In this document: one piece after another, positions 39,099 to 51,167 of the stretch
How the letters are laid out: every line of letters starts with the position of its first letter
Position numbering within the stretch: position 1 is the first letter of the stretch
NCBI RefSeq assembly: GCF_041260155.1
Contig: NC_091942.1
Span: 12,181,001 to 12,245,000 of the forward strand
Origin: Ptychodera flava
Lineage: Eukaryota; Hemichordata; Enteropneusta; Ptychoderidae
Direction: 5' to 3'
Length of the DNA stretch: 64,000 nt
Notes under the pieces: generated by a model
The model's input: the letters and a program-made list of their open reading frames with translations, nothing else
What the model was told of the DNA's origin: nothing
Databases searched by the model: none
Translations under genes and position numbers: made by a program

Positions 39099-39475
39099 GA
39101 CTTCATTTTGCCTCTTTACACTTTTATTTCTGTGTTTGCATTTTTTACAGATGTAATATATTGTTATGCTTGTTTTACTTTGTTTTAACAAAATACTATA
39201 ACGTTTAAACTATCTGCTATGGTAAAACAGAGTTCCCCTTCATGCATCGACGTACAAGACGTATACACAAGAAAGAGAGTTCTATGAGAAAATGGAACAA
39301 GGCTTTTTTCATACGAGATGTTTAAGATCTAGCAACAACCCCTGCAGTGGCATATTTCAGTGGCAATGCAAGTACGATCATCATGTACAGATTTACATAA
39401 AAGTGCACACGACGGGGAAAGTGATAGCAACGTGCAGCTGTTTTACAGGCTTCAATAGAACTACAGATTGATTAA

Positions 39476-40875
39476 AGGAGCCATCATTATTTACGGTCTG
39501 GGGGTCGGAGAATTTCATTGGAAAATCCGAAATGTCGAGTAACCCCCTGCCAACCCTGATGAATGAGAAACCCCTCTTTTACTCCGAAACTCTGACTGAC
39601 CCCTCCCCCACTTAGACAAGTTAAATGCCAAAACTTGTAAAATTTAAGAAATTTTTATAGCAATAGTAAAGACCTTTCAAATTCTGGTGTACCCTGCTTA
39701 AATTGTCATTGTTATCTCATGACAGTTGAAAAAGGTGAAACTAACAAAATGAAATTCAAAGTCACAACAAAATATAGATATAAAAGCTCACGTTATAACC
39801 AGTATCCAACCATATAGTATTGTTTAATTTGGATGGGTATCATGACAGGGTTTTCACTAGGATATCTGACTGGGCAGACTTTGAAAGTACAGGGCGGAGA
39901 ACATGCGAGAGGCTGAGGGGAAAGTGTCAGAGGGGGTTGTCCCCTATCTTGCATGGAAAATTTTAAGAAATTGATGAGTGCAATGGTGCGATCTGAGAGG
40001 TGTTTTTGATTGTTTTTTTTTTACTCAGTAAACTGTTAGAACACCCCAAGGGGTAGAGAGCACGAGAGGGGTTCCCCTATCTTTCATGGACATTTTTGAG
40101 AAATTGATGTGTTTAATGATGCAATCAGAGAGGCGGTTCAATTTGTTTTACTCTCAGTAAAACTGTTTGAAAATGACATTGAACACTGATATTTTTATTA
40201 CATTTTTTTCGCATGATCAGTGTTTGAGTCACAATATTTAACAACAAATGACAATGCAATTTGTAAAAAAGGTTCTGAGTTTGCCAGTGATTGAAGACAA
40301 AAGAATATGCAGGAATGGAAAATATGTGACCTTGTTTCATTTCTCCAGCTACACAGCTTCTAATGACAAGCCTGAATATGGTATGGCTAAATGTCAAAAT
40401 GGTTATTGAACTGAAGTCAATTAAAATAGATGTTTCTGTGATGATATGGGAAAACAAATTGCATTGTCATTGGTTGTTGAATATTGTGACTCAAACACTG
40501 ATCATGCAAAAAATGTAATAAAAATCAGCGTTCAGTTTTGTCCTAAGTCCTGTGAAAAATTTGAGAAATTAATGTGTACAATGGTGCAGTCTGGCACAAT
40601 CTGAGGTATTTTCAATTTGTCTTTCAGTAGTAAAATTGTTAGACCATCCAAAGGGGAGAGCACGAGAGGGGGTGTGCCCCCTCTCGCATAAAAAAAATTG
40701 AGAAAATGGTGTGCAAGGGTGCTATCTGAGAGGTGTTTCAATTTATTTCGCACAAAAAATTGAAATACCCCCTTCTTCTTCTCCAAATTTTGAGCAACCC
40801 CCTGTAAGTTTTCAATTTTTGGAGTGACCCCCTTACATTCCTCCGACCCCCATGCCATAAATAATAATAGCTCCC
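39476..40875. mobile_element. TAA-flanked (Harbinger-like) nonautonomous element, unit A full copy
   Basis: The left end after TAA (39473-39475) and the right end before TAA (40876-40878) form inverted repeats of the type GGAGCCATCATTATTTACGG / GGGAGCTATTATTATTTATG, followed by 'gggggtcggag'. The ~1.4-kb interior has repeated blocks ('gagagcacgagaggggg', 'gcaatctgagaggtgtttt') and no transposase. A 3-bp TAA duplication is typical of PIF/Harbinger. The unit B orthologue occupies the same site (59295-60706), so insertion predates the duplication. Confidence 0.75.
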
Positions 40876-41501
40876 TAAGAGCCTACACAGGTTTTCTCTA
40901 ACAAAGTATTTTTTTATAAATGATTGAAATGAAAAGAAGAGATGGGTCTTAGCTGAAGCTGCAGGCAACTGGTAAATTCAAAATTGTCACAAAACATTTT
41001 TATTAAGCTGATATACTGCTTTTACTTTTCTTGACCTGGACCTCAATATTTTTGAAGGGGAAGTGAAGCTGTTGGTAGCTGCCCTCACACCAGCGTATGT
41101 GAAAACATTCCTTGCCACTGAATTATATGCCTGCTACCCTCCAGTATCTATGATCTGCCCACTTCCCACAACAGTTCAAGTTCCCCACTGCCCTCTCCTC
41201 TCCACTAACAGTTCCCTTTTGCCTATCAGATTACATATTCCCACATGTACATTTCAGTGATGCAACCATTTATCAATCACCTAAGTGTGTGTGTGCATGT
41301 CAGCCTTGGAAAATTGCTGCCTTTGGCAATTAATCTGATTTAAAATCTTCCCTGATGTTCAATCAGCTTTTTTTCCTATACCCAATACCAGAAATTTTCT
41401 CCTTGCCTTAAAAACTGAAATTCCTTCTCTGCCCACAGTAAAAACTATTTTTTCTCCCCCCCCCCCCCCAACTGCACACGAACATGTTTTTGTATGAATA
41501 G

Positions 41502-41654
41502 CTTCGCTGGCTACACCTGTAGCTAGTGGTCGATATTACCTTGAACTAATCAACGCACTTGAAGATGTAATAAAAACTTCATCTACTGAAGATCTACACT
41601 GCCTCTACTCTAGCTACCTTAATTTGGTCCATGAGATTGCTCCAATCAAATCAG
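41502..41654 (+). other. Candidate exon of an unidentified gene, unit A
   Basis: A pyrimidine-rich tract and AG (41500-41501) precede 50 open codons ending at CAG|GTGACT. The reading is SLATPVASGRYYLELINALE then DVIKTSSTEDLHCLYSSYLN and LVHEIAPIKS. The unit B version (61701-61859) keeps the splice-like ends and the frame, despite a 6-nt length difference. I do not recognise the family, and no neighbouring exon on this strand was found. It may be chance or a transposon relic. Confidence 0.3.
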
Positions 41655-42271
41655 GTGACTCAGATTATTTGGGGATTTAGGGGTGGTGAAGAGGTCTTCA
41701 CTGAACTCCTGGATACCTGAGGGTGGCTACATGTAGCTGTGCCACTATCTCTGACACCACTGGCAATGACTGTAAGGCATGGATGTTTCTGACTTTTCCA
41801 GAATGAAATAAATATCATGGTTAAACAAATATTACCATAGGTTTATCAGTCACATAGCAGCCAGTGTTTGATGGTGGCCTTTTGAAAATAAATGATATGG
41901 GGCAGTTGTGTGTTTTTGAGAAAAAATATTCTCTGTAACATTTATTTCTTACTTGAACTGGCCAAAGTTGAACTATGTTTACATGCACTTTATATCACTT
42001 ACTTATTGTTCTTGTTTAAAACAAGCTCCTTAAGAAAGAAATCTACTTTCAGTTCTTTTTCCGGTCTTAATTAGTGAATACTATAATCATTGAAAAACTG
42101 ATGATAAGACAAAAGTAAAATATTCATTGAAATAGTTCCCTCTGGGTGTAAACAACAAGGTAAACATATTCAAAATCAAAACTTAAGTTTTCTATTTTAT
42201 CTGTTACTTTCTTGAGGATTTTGCATTGCTGTATGTAATGCAGAAAAGACAGAATTGCATTTTCTTTAAAG

Positions 42272-44097
42272 TCAGTCTTTATGGCGCTTAGGCACTGATT
42301 TTGGCGACATCAGTATGGCAGCAATCAGCGTTAAACTTCCAAGGAGTGTTGTAACCATGGTGATTGATGTCACCATGAAGGTGTGTTAAAAAAATCAGGA
42401 TTCTAAAAATGTTCACCTTTAAGTGTATGATGCTCAAAGAGGTTTCCTGTCTTGTTAACTGTTATATACCTTTGTTCAATGCATAATCAAGACTTTTACA
42501 GAATGAACAATGCTATACCCTTACTGATGATTGTTTTGTACTGCAAATTTTCAGCAAGCATAGAGTTTTCAGGAAGAAGTTGCAAAAGTTTGCAGCAAGC
42601 CATGACCTTCCCCAAAAAATGTTAGATCAATTTGCATTAAAGTTGCAGTAAACAACTAATTTGCAGCGAATTTACAGCAAACAAAGTTACTGCTGCACGT
42701 ATGCAGCAACATAGACAATGGGTCATATTGCCCATTATTTCATTACCAGGGAATGCGGTACCATACACTCATCAACTTGGCATTCATAGAAAGCACTGCA
42801 TACTGACAAATAGTGGTGACTTATTATCGTCAATCCTCTTTTGAGACTCTGCAAACCAATGTAACTTGGCAGTCATTTTCATGTAAGGAGAATTTTTCCC
42901 ATCAAACAAGAATTTGTGTCAATATTGAAAAGTTCAGCTGTTTAATCTTGCATGTACTTACCCTGCTATAAGTTAGGAGTTCCCATTCACACAAGGCATT
43001 GTCATTCTCTGGACATTTAGATTGGAAGGTGGCTCCACATTTAGAAGTGCTCTTTTCTCCGGACTCTCTAACAGCAGCCCCTGAAAATATTTTCAAGACA
43101 CATCAAAAATCAACAACTCAATGGCTATTTTCAGGCGTCAACGATCTGCCATTATTGCATTCTTGTTGGTCTACGCATCCGTCAGTTCATTTAATCACTC
43201 AGTGACAGCCAATCACATTCATTGGGGATACTAGGATGTTTTAAGTTCACGTATGGGTCATGAAGCCTATTCATTGTTTACACATCCATTTCTGAATTGA
43301 TACAAAATCACTTTTACACGTTCAGTTACTTTGACTTGGTCAAGTCAATCTCTCTATATTCATCATACAATCACTGGTACATGCTTTAATAAAAAGAAAA
43401 AAAATCTGTTTTCATGAAAAAGCCAAAAAAGAGCACTTGCCTAGACAATGAAATGAAGTAAGAAATATGGATCAGGAATTACAATGGTGGTGTAATGCAC
43501 AGCTGGGTCACTGGACGGTCGATGATACCTCAGATCTACAGGTAATATTGTTCTACTCCCCAAGGCATCTGATGTTTGATTTAGTTTTGAATAGACAATG
43601 ATAGAATGCTTGGGAGAAAGATATTCTGGCTTCTCTGTGTTGATGATGTCGACTAAGAATCCCTGAAAGGCACAAAGCAAGGATAAATGGAAGGTCACGG
43701 TGTCAGAGTTCACCTATCAGCTGTTACAGGGATGGATCACTCTATGTCTGAAGCTCCAGTGACATCTGTGAAATGAGAGTGAACATATGTATGTTCAATT
43801 TGGACTACATGTATTTGAGTATGCATTTGAAAAAAACTATATTTCAAAGTTTTGCTATGAAAAAAAGCAAATTTATATTATTTTGATGATTTTCTGTGTG
43901 AATATGATTGCACTGGATGACAAAAATCCCAGCTCTTGATCACATCAAACTAACTGTTGAAATATCAAGTAGTGTAAAATGAAAAACACATATGAGGCTC
44001 TTAACTTACTTTTGTCAGTTTATTACAAAAGGGAACAGAGTTGAGTGAACTTGATGCCAGGAATGAGGGAACGGAGATGTTGATTAAAAGTAAGTGT
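42272..44097 (-). pseudogene. PIGX: PIGX (GPI mannosyltransferase I stabilising subunit), unit A, damaged copy
   Basis: Minus-strand exons: 44097-44010 (HLLLINISVPSFLASSS..), 43662 to about 43441 (GFLVDIINTEKPEYLS.., LPVDLRYHRPSSD, YTTIVIPDP), 43080-42962 (GEKSTSKCGATFQSKCPEND then ALCEWELL), and a remnant of the last exon at about 42370-42272 (membrane helix then SPKSVPKRHKD). Order and motifs match PIGX, the single-pass ER protein that stabilises PIGM when the first GPI mannose is added. Damage: the second listed exon runs into TAG at 43441-43443 with no good donor in the needed phase. The last exon has lost its acceptor and 5' part relative to unit B. No earlier PIGX exon was seen between 44100 and the junction at 44611. 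Probably nonfunctional. Confidence 0.8.
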
Positions 44098-45789
44098 CTG
44101 TGTCATTAAAATGGATTTAACATTTAGATACTTCATTGTCAATCAACTTGATGAGGACTTTGATTGTTCAGCTGTAATGCTAGTGATGATGCGCCAAAAT
44201 TTAGTAAATTCTTGATTGGATGACATCACTGTTGAAACCGCTAAGCTAAATCCCCACCTTTAAAAAGCTTGGTTAAAAAACCGTGGTAAGTTTTTACAAT
44301 TTTTTTAAGTGTGACATTTCCATCATATGAGAGGTAATAATTGCCCCACTATGTCAAGAATGACATAAACCAAACCAAAATGCTCATCGGCTTTGAATAA
44401 CTTTGCTCACAATGACAGTGAGTGTGTATGTGTAAGTGCTTCAAGAACTCAACAGCGGGTGGAGAGATGTACAAGGATCTAAGAACCCTTTCACAACAAG
44501 ACTATTGTACATTCCCACTGTTACTGGTAATGGATGGACAAACCTAACACGGTAAAATCAGGTGAGAGGGTTGAAGAATGTCCTGAGCATACAATATGAT
44601 GACAATGTCTTAGCAGCTCGATTTAATTAAAGCACTGTGGTGTAAATATGCGTATCAATCTGTGTCACGAAATGACCATTGCGCTATGACATGCATCAAT
44701 GTCGTGTTGCAGCCTTCCGAAGATCAAACTGTAAAGTGTATTTTTCAAGTATCTGCATGCCAGCAGCGAAAGCACAATTAAGCTATCAGCATGTAAGCAT
44801 TGTGTGTGTGTTTTTTGTCATCGTTCCAAACAAACGTAAGGTACTGATTTTTAAGCAATGAGCAATTTTTAATGATTCTTGGTTATGAAATTGTAACCAA
44901 TATGTAGCACATCGTCACTCAGTGCAATAGACATTGAGTATTGCCAATCAAAACAGTGAGCACCAGTTCCAACAGTTTGTCAAGCGGCGACTATGTCATT
45001 CGCTGTGACTTGTTTAAATTCAGTTTTTGTTTGTTTGTTTGCTCAATAAAAAGAAAAGGTGAACAATTTGCGCACAGTGATACGTGATTCAGACAGCTCT
45101 AATCTCATGCTAGGTGCAACTCTTGCCACTTTTTTCTTCTTCTCCAAAAAATTGAACGTTCCATTTCTCTTTTTCTTCATCTTTTTACTGAATTTCTTAT
45201 CACCACCACTCATTATTTTTCTTGCCAACTTTTGTTTTTTATTGTAATTAGCTCGCTGGGAGGTACCAATAAGATAATACAAAGGGACACCACAAAGTTC
45301 AAATCAATGATACATTTCATTAGAACTGCCGTGAAAGATTAAAGCCCAAGTTTCATGAAGAAAATAACTCGCAACTTTAAAATGTAGACGATATACAGTG
45401 AAGTTGTTTAAATGTATGATTCAACAATATTATTATCCTGAAGGTGTGTTCATTTAAATTATGAAGGGAGAAAAGCTTCACATTCTCATTGAACACACTA
45501 GCTATGCTATTTCTGAAGTTTTTTCCGAACCAGTAAGGTTCCTTTTAGATGGAATTTTAGGTTTGTGAGCAGTATGACTATAAAATCATCCAATGTCGTG
45601 TAATTTATGTACAAACTGATTTTGTTTGTAAGTGCTAGCTGCTTAACAATAAAACGTACTATTTTTTAGGATTTTTCTTCTGTCGTTTGTGCTTTGAGAC
45701 AGTATAATAAGGAATGTGCTAATATTTTGTTTTACTATAACCATCTAAACAAAGTATAGTAATATGTATTTATCCATTTTACTCAATAA

Positions 45790-47063
45790 TGGAGCCGTCA
45801 TTATTTACGGAATGGGGGTCGGAGGAATGTGAGGGGGTCACTCAAAAAAAAAAAAGAAAACTTCAAGGGGGTTGCTCAATGTTTATGCGAAGTAAATTGA
45901 AACACCTCTCAGATTGCCCCGTTGCACATATCAATTTCTTGAAATTTCCGATGCGAGAGGGGGACACCCCCTCGTGCTCTCCCGTTGGGATGTTCGAACA
46001 GTTTTACTGGTAAAAGACAAATTGAAATCACCAATCAGAATGCACCAGCCTGCACCATTGCACGCATCAATTTCTCAAAAGTTTCACAAGATCTGGGACA
46101 AACCTGAAACATGTATTTTAATTGACTTCAGCTCAATAACAATTTTGATATTTGACTATACCATATTCAGGTTTGTCATTAGAAGCTGGCAGCAGGAGAA
46201 ATGACACAAGAATGTCACATATTTTCCATTCCTGCATACTAATGTGTCTTCAATGTCTGGCAAACTGAGAACAGATTTTTACAAAATGTATTGTCACTGT
46301 TTGGTTGTCGATTATTGTGACTCAAACACTGATCATGCAAAAAATGTAATAAAATATCAGTGTTCAATGTCATTTTCAAACATTTTTACCGAGTGCAAAA
46401 TAAATTGCAACACCTCTCAGATTGCACAATTACACACATCAAAATTTTCGATACGAGAGGGGGAACCCCTCTCGTGCTCTCCCCATTGGGGTGTTCCAAA
46501 AGTTTTACATAGTAAAAAAAAACAAATGTAAAACACCTCTAAGATTGCACCACTGCACACATCAATAACCCCAAAATTGTCCATGCAAGATAAGGAAAGC
46601 CTCCACTGACACTTTTCCCCTCAGCCTCTCGCGTGTTCTCCCCCTTGTGCATTCGAATTCTGCCCAGTCAGATATCCTAGTGAAAACCCTGTCATGATAC
46701 CCATCCAAATTAAACAATATACTATATGGTTGGATACTGGTTATAGCGTGAGCTCTTATGTGTATTTTTGTTAATTTGATGGTTTCACCTTTTTCAACTG
46801 TCATGAGATAACCGATGATAATCTAGCAGGGTACATCAGGATTTGAAAGGTCTTTACTATTGCTGTATTTTGTAAATTTTACAAATACATGTATTGGTAT
46901 TTAACTTTTCTTAGTGGAGGGTCAGCCAAATTTCAAAGTTAGAGAGGGGTTACTCAAATTCATCATGGTTGGCAAGGGGTTACTCGAAATTTCGGAGTTT
47001 CCGATGAAATTCCTCCGACACCCCCCCCCCCCCCCCAACAGGCCGTAAATAATGACGGCTCCC
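45790..47063. mobile_element. TAA-flanked (Harbinger-like) nonautonomous element, unit B left copy
   Basis: Flanked by TAA at 45787-45789 and 47064-47066. The ends GGAGCCGTCATTATTTACGG and its inverse at 47041-47060 are well preserved, with 'gggggtcggagg' just inside. A poly-C run lies at 47023-47037. The unit A orthologue survives only as the fragment at 31924-32098. No transposase. Confidence 0.75.
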
Positions 47064-47519
47064 TAAGGCTTGTATTTTGCTCAGGACAAATGTATTGTTT
47101 TTTGAGCATAAAGTCCATTCACTGAAGATTGATATCTCAGTGTCCTATTGTTTTTTTACAGGCTTGAACACCCCTTGAACACCTCAATTTAAAGGTTTAC
47201 TGGTATACAAACTTTGTTTACAATGTCTTCGAGTCTGTAACACAACTTTCGTTGAACTGTCTTCTAGGTTCAAAAAGTGTTACAGCCCCCTTGGATGTGG
47301 AAATGCTTTTGATTGGTGAACGATAAATTGGCGTTCAACGAGTTCAGTGTAACGGAACACATAGATACTCATTCTTTGTAGATGAACACCTATTGCTAAA
47401 ACCTACAGAGTATTGCTCAAAAATTGAGAAGTGGTTTTAGACGTATTTGGAAATGCACTAATTAAAAAACCTGTCCTTATACGTTCAAAAACTGTTACAG
47501 AAATGGACGACACATATAA

Positions 47520-48596
47520 GGGAACATTCGTTTTTTACAGGGGGAGAGTCGGTGGCAATCAGGGGGGTGACTTTTACGAAAGAGTTTTTAGGGGCGTCAA
47601 ATTTTACAATCAATAATTGGAAGGGGGATCAAATTTTACAAAGGTTTGTATGGAGTTATGGAAAAAATTTGACTTTGAATTTCACCGAAATGTTGCTCGA
47701 TCCTCCATGCATAATCTATGAGTAGTATATGACAAGCTATGAATAATTTCTTTTAAATACAAAACTAGCTAAATCTGTGTATTTATGGACTCTTGATTAT
47801 CGAAAATAATGTACTTGGTCGGACTAGAGTGCAAGATATTTGATTTTGGAATTTCACCGAAATGTTGCTTCACTATCTCAATATATTGTCTATTGGGAAA
47901 CTATGACTAATTTTTTCCAATAAAAAACTAGATTAATCTGTGTATTTATGTACTCTTGATTATTGATATAAGTGTACTTGATCAGACTAGGGCGATTACA
48001 GGTTCATGTGTGCAAGAACTTTGATTTTTGAATTTCACCATAAAATTCTCTATACATTGTGGTCTGTAAAAAAACTTTGAATATTTTTTTACAATATAAA
48101 ACTAGCCATTAAAATCTGTGCTTGAAAAAAGTTTGACAATTGATATAAAAGTACGTGACGAGAATATAATATTTGAAAGAGCAGATCTGAAAAAAAAACA
48201 ATATGATATTGGAATTTCACCCAGTGATTATTTGTAAAGTTCAAAAGGGACTATTTGAAATTTCCAAGGTCACATGGAAAATTATAAGTCAATTAAGATA
48301 TTATTGATACGGACTATGACATCTGGAGGAGGGTCGCTGTTTTTTTTGTGCATGAAAATTGGGGTGGGTAACTCTTTTTCCTGCAATCACTTTTGAAGGG
48401 CTTAATTTTCCAGCCCAAGGCCATAGGATGCGAAAGGTTAATGAATCAAATCTGACGATTTTTGGGGGTGTTCACATTTTACAATTGATGAATTGAGGGG
48501 TCAAATTTTAGAAATATAATTTGGAGGGGTCGCTTTTTACATTTCATTTGCCGCTGAAGTTCCACAGACCCCCTTCCCGTAAAAACGAATGCTCCC
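47520..48596. mobile_element. Second TAA-flanked element subtype
   Basis: TAA (47517-47519) precedes GGGAACATTCGTTTTTTACA. The inverted right end GGGAGCATTCGTTTTTACGG runs up to 48596, followed by TAA (48597-48599). Its termini resemble the GGGAGCCGTCATTATTTACG family but form a distinct subfamily of 1.08 kb. The interior has imperfect repeats ('aatttcaccgaaatgttgct', 'atctgtgtatttatg') and no ORF of note. Confidence 0.75.
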
Positions 48597-48722
48597 TAAA
48601 CGTCAGTATTCATTTGAGAACTAATCTTTGAACTTCGAGTCGTTTTAAGCATCAAGTTTCGGTCAAAATGCAGTTGAAATAAATGAATTTCCAAGTTACT
48701 GCATTATCAAGAATCATGTAGT

Positions 48723-48840
48723 GCAATCTGATTAAAATCAGATGTAGACGACGGCTCACTAGTAGTGAGAGGCGACAGCAAGAGAATACCGCGTAAGTAT
48801 AGATGTCCCCGTACTCTACATCTGATTTTAATCAGATTGC
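48723..48840. repeat. Perfect 25-bp inverted repeat with 68-nt loop, unit B
   Basis: The arms at 48723-48747 and 48816-48840 are exact reverse complements (gcaatctgattaaaatca... against ...tgattttaatcagattgc). Each arm contains the palindrome atctgattaaaatcagat. The loop is more GC-rich than its surroundings. It is absent from unit A because that segment is deleted. It could be a very short foldback element. Confidence 0.85.
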
Positions 48841-49185
48841 ATGTGGCATAACTTTCTGCGTGAATATCATTGTAATCATTACTGAAGGTACTCCTTGCGA
48901 TAACCTTTGAATAAGCTTTTTGAACATTAAAGGTATACAGTCACTTGTAATCTACATATGCCCATATATGGTCAAAGGGGCGTTCCCTTGTTTTCAAAAT
49001 GCCCGTTTGGGGGCGCTGTTTTCAAAAAGCGGCCACCCGCTTAAAATATGTGATTGATTAGATTTTCTCTTTCTATGGTAACTGTTGCAAAATTGGAACT
49101 GGTTACGGTATACCTTTAATGGTCTTGTTTCCTTTGGGAATTCTTTAATGTCACATACAGGCTACAAAAAAATTTACAGTGTTGC

Positions 49186-50778
49186 TCAATCCCTTGGTTT
49201 TAGTTTTTTCTCGTTTAACAGAGCCTCCGAAATACGTGGAAACCATGACTCGAAACAGCGCAAACCGTTCTTGAATAGTAGATGATCCACGTATCTTTGT
49301 TTTTCGCTTGGGTCGATTTCCATCGTTCGGTATTTAGTGTATACCTCGTTGGTTATCTTAGCGTGGCGAATAGATACGTCGTTACACTGGGCGATAGCGA
49401 GTTGACCCAGGATGTCCACAAAGAGCTCGCGATGGCCGATTCGCTCCAATTCAATGTCAAATCCACCGGCTTTTCGCACCGCCTGTGTTTTAGCCATCCA
49501 AAAGTTTGGGGCAATGTCTATGACTTGGCAGTTCGGAAACTCCTCAATTGTCCGGTATGCCCATGCTTTACCTCGGTAAACGCAGTGCCCATCTTGCCCT
49601 CGATGATGATGCAACGTGCGCCAGCAAAGTGCGTCAGGATCTATGCAAGGGTTCACTTTGCCACCTTTACCTTGTACCATGCCTGCAACTAGGTCCAACT
49701 CGGCACTTGGTGACTCAAGTTTCTCTAACATCAGCTCAAGTTTTGTTGAATCTGTGAAAACAAAGTCATCATCCACCCACAATAAGTATTTAGTTCGTAT
49801 CTGACTGAGAGCCAAATTTTTACCGGCATTTAGCCCCTCGGCGTACGGCATCATGTACTGCTTTACATTTCGGCCCTCTATTTGTTGGGTATTTTTCGAA
49901 TCGTCTGCGACCACGATGGTTAAATTTGGATAGTAGTTGTTGATACTGCGAACGAGCCTGTTGACAGCGTCGTACCGTTCAAAGGTTTTAGTTGCCACCG
50001 TGACTTGTCGACCTATGCCACCGTTTCTTGGCCCGGTGTCATGGAGCAACGGTAGTGCAGAACGACTAATGAGTACGTTTAATGAAATTTCAAAACCTAG
50101 GAACAGTAATTCAATTTCTTCCCTTCCCTTAACCACATACTTCGTGCTGTTGTATATAACGTGTCCGAGAACTTTGTTCAGGGTGTTCGCATCACTGTCA
50201 GTTGTTATCTTGAGTTCGTAAGTAGCATTCCCTTCTACTTTGACGTTTGAAAAGTCATCCTTTGACATTTCCACATACAGTGTACCCAAGAATGCCCTTG
50301 ACCTGAACATAATAGACAGTTCATGACCTAGATGTCGTTCACTAAGCAGTGCGACAACTTCGCGATGGACGCGGAGCCCAACCAATCTCACCGATTCCAA
50401 AGGCTCCGCTGTTATACCACTGCTAAGATAACTGACAGGCGACATAGCATGACATACAGCGATTGGGTTGCTGTTGTGCATATTTTCTTTGTTCCATTCC
50501 AAATACTCTTTTTGCTGTCTCTCCCTGGCCATTCCAGTCAGTGGACCGTGTTTCAACCTTGGACAATCGCAGGACAAACTTCCCATTTTCATTTTGTCAT
50601 AAATGAGGCTGTCTTCGCTCGTCATTAGGTTGGAATCATCCATTCTGAATTCCAAGGAATTAGAAAGTGGCTTTATATCTCGGTTCCTCTCACACTGGTC
50701 CTTTCCTTTCCACAAAAGGAAAATGATGACAATGGATTCGGCAAATAACACGAATGGTAACAATTTCGATTTCCTCAT
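49186..50778 (-). CDS. Beta-1,4-N-acetylgalactosaminyltransferase, GT12 family (B4GALNT1-like), intact unit B copy
   Basis: A single uninterrupted 530-codon frame. Residues 7-24 (LPFVLFAESIVIIFLLWK) form a type II Golgi signal anchor after a basic start (MRKSK). A stem region follows, then the family stem domain, then the catalytic domain. The latter opens with VTVATKTFERYDAVNRLV (about 259), VVADDSKNTQQ (about 289) and YLLWVDDDFVFT (about 331), whose DDD at 336-338 is the metal/UDP site. It ends with APNFWMAKTQ and IRHAKITNEVY. Length matches GM2/GD2 synthase (533 aa). N-glycosylation sequons include NAT, NST and NLT. Expected reaction: GalNAc transfer from UDP-GalNAc to a glycolipid or glycan in the Golgi; the acceptor cannot be inferred. 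The absence of introns differs from vertebrate B4GALNT1. Nearly identical to the frameshifted unit A copy. Confidence 0.92.
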   Translation of the reverse strand: MRKSKLLPFVLFAESIVIIFLLWKGKDQCERNRDIKPLSNSLEFRMDDSNLMTSEDSLIYDKMKMGSLSCDCPRLKHGPLTGMARERQQKEYLEWNKENMHNSNPIAVCHAMSPVSYLSSGITAEPLESVRLVGLRVHREVVALLSERHLGHELSIMFRSRAFLGTLYVEMSKDDFSNVKVEGNATYELKITTDSDANTLNKVLGHVIYNSTKYVVKGREEIELLFLGFEISLNVLISRSALPLLHDTGPRNGGIGRQVTVATKTFERYDAVNRLVRSINNYYPNLTIVVADDSKNTQQIEGRNVKQYMMPYAEGLNAGKNLALSQIRTKYLLWVDDDFVFTDSTKLELMLEKLESPSAELDLVAGMVQGKGGKVNPCIDPDALCWRTLHHHRGQDGHCVYRGKAWAYRTIEEFPNCQVIDIAPNFWMAKTQAVRKAGGFDIELERIGHRELFVDILGQLAIAQCNDVSIRHAKITNEVYTKYRTMEIDPSEKQRYVDHLLFKNGLRCFESWFPRISEALLNEKKLKPRD

Positions 50779-51063
50779 GGTCTTCTCCGATGAACCATGC
50801 AGTCCGTAGTCGTCACGGTATGCTGGGATGGATAGAAAACATTATGACGTTACATAAAATTTAAAAAAGGAAGTGTCGCACTTGACAGTCTTTTCTATTT
50901 AGAATACTAAAGATCACAGCATCGTGGAGAAATTTAAATCATTAGCAGCAGAATCGAAACCAGACCTGCCTGCGTTTCAATTCTGTTCCAAACGTATTTA
51001 TTGTACCTTGTAGGTTGTAGGAACCTAACAACCAGGTGTGGTAGTGTGTGTCAACCTAAGTTT

Positions 51064-51167
<104 letters not shown>

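Larger units (their letters stand above)
30730..44611. repeat. Segmental duplication, unit A
   Basis: Collinear homology to the region from 44612 begins at 'agcagctcgatttaattaa' (30730 and 44612). It then follows the order: 79-codon open frame, TAA-flanked element, glycosyltransferase, long noncoding stretch, 7SL gene, TAA-flanked element, PIGX exons. Unit A is about 13.9 kb. It lacks some 3 kb present in unit B between 45920 and 49070, and about 2.3 kb corresponding to 52147-54470. Noncoding identity is roughly 80-90% by eye. Confidence 0.9.

Noticed and set aside
42999..43205. Plus-strand 68-codon ORF conserved at 63372-63578
   Set aside because: Antisense to the PIGX exon, which has proper splice sites and matches the family on the minus strand.
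31175..45282. Paired lysine-rich 79-codon ORFs as a novel conserved peptide gene
   Set aside because: Copies keep the frame, but most substitutions are nonsynonymous and no splice or initiation context supports them; kept only as a low-confidence note.
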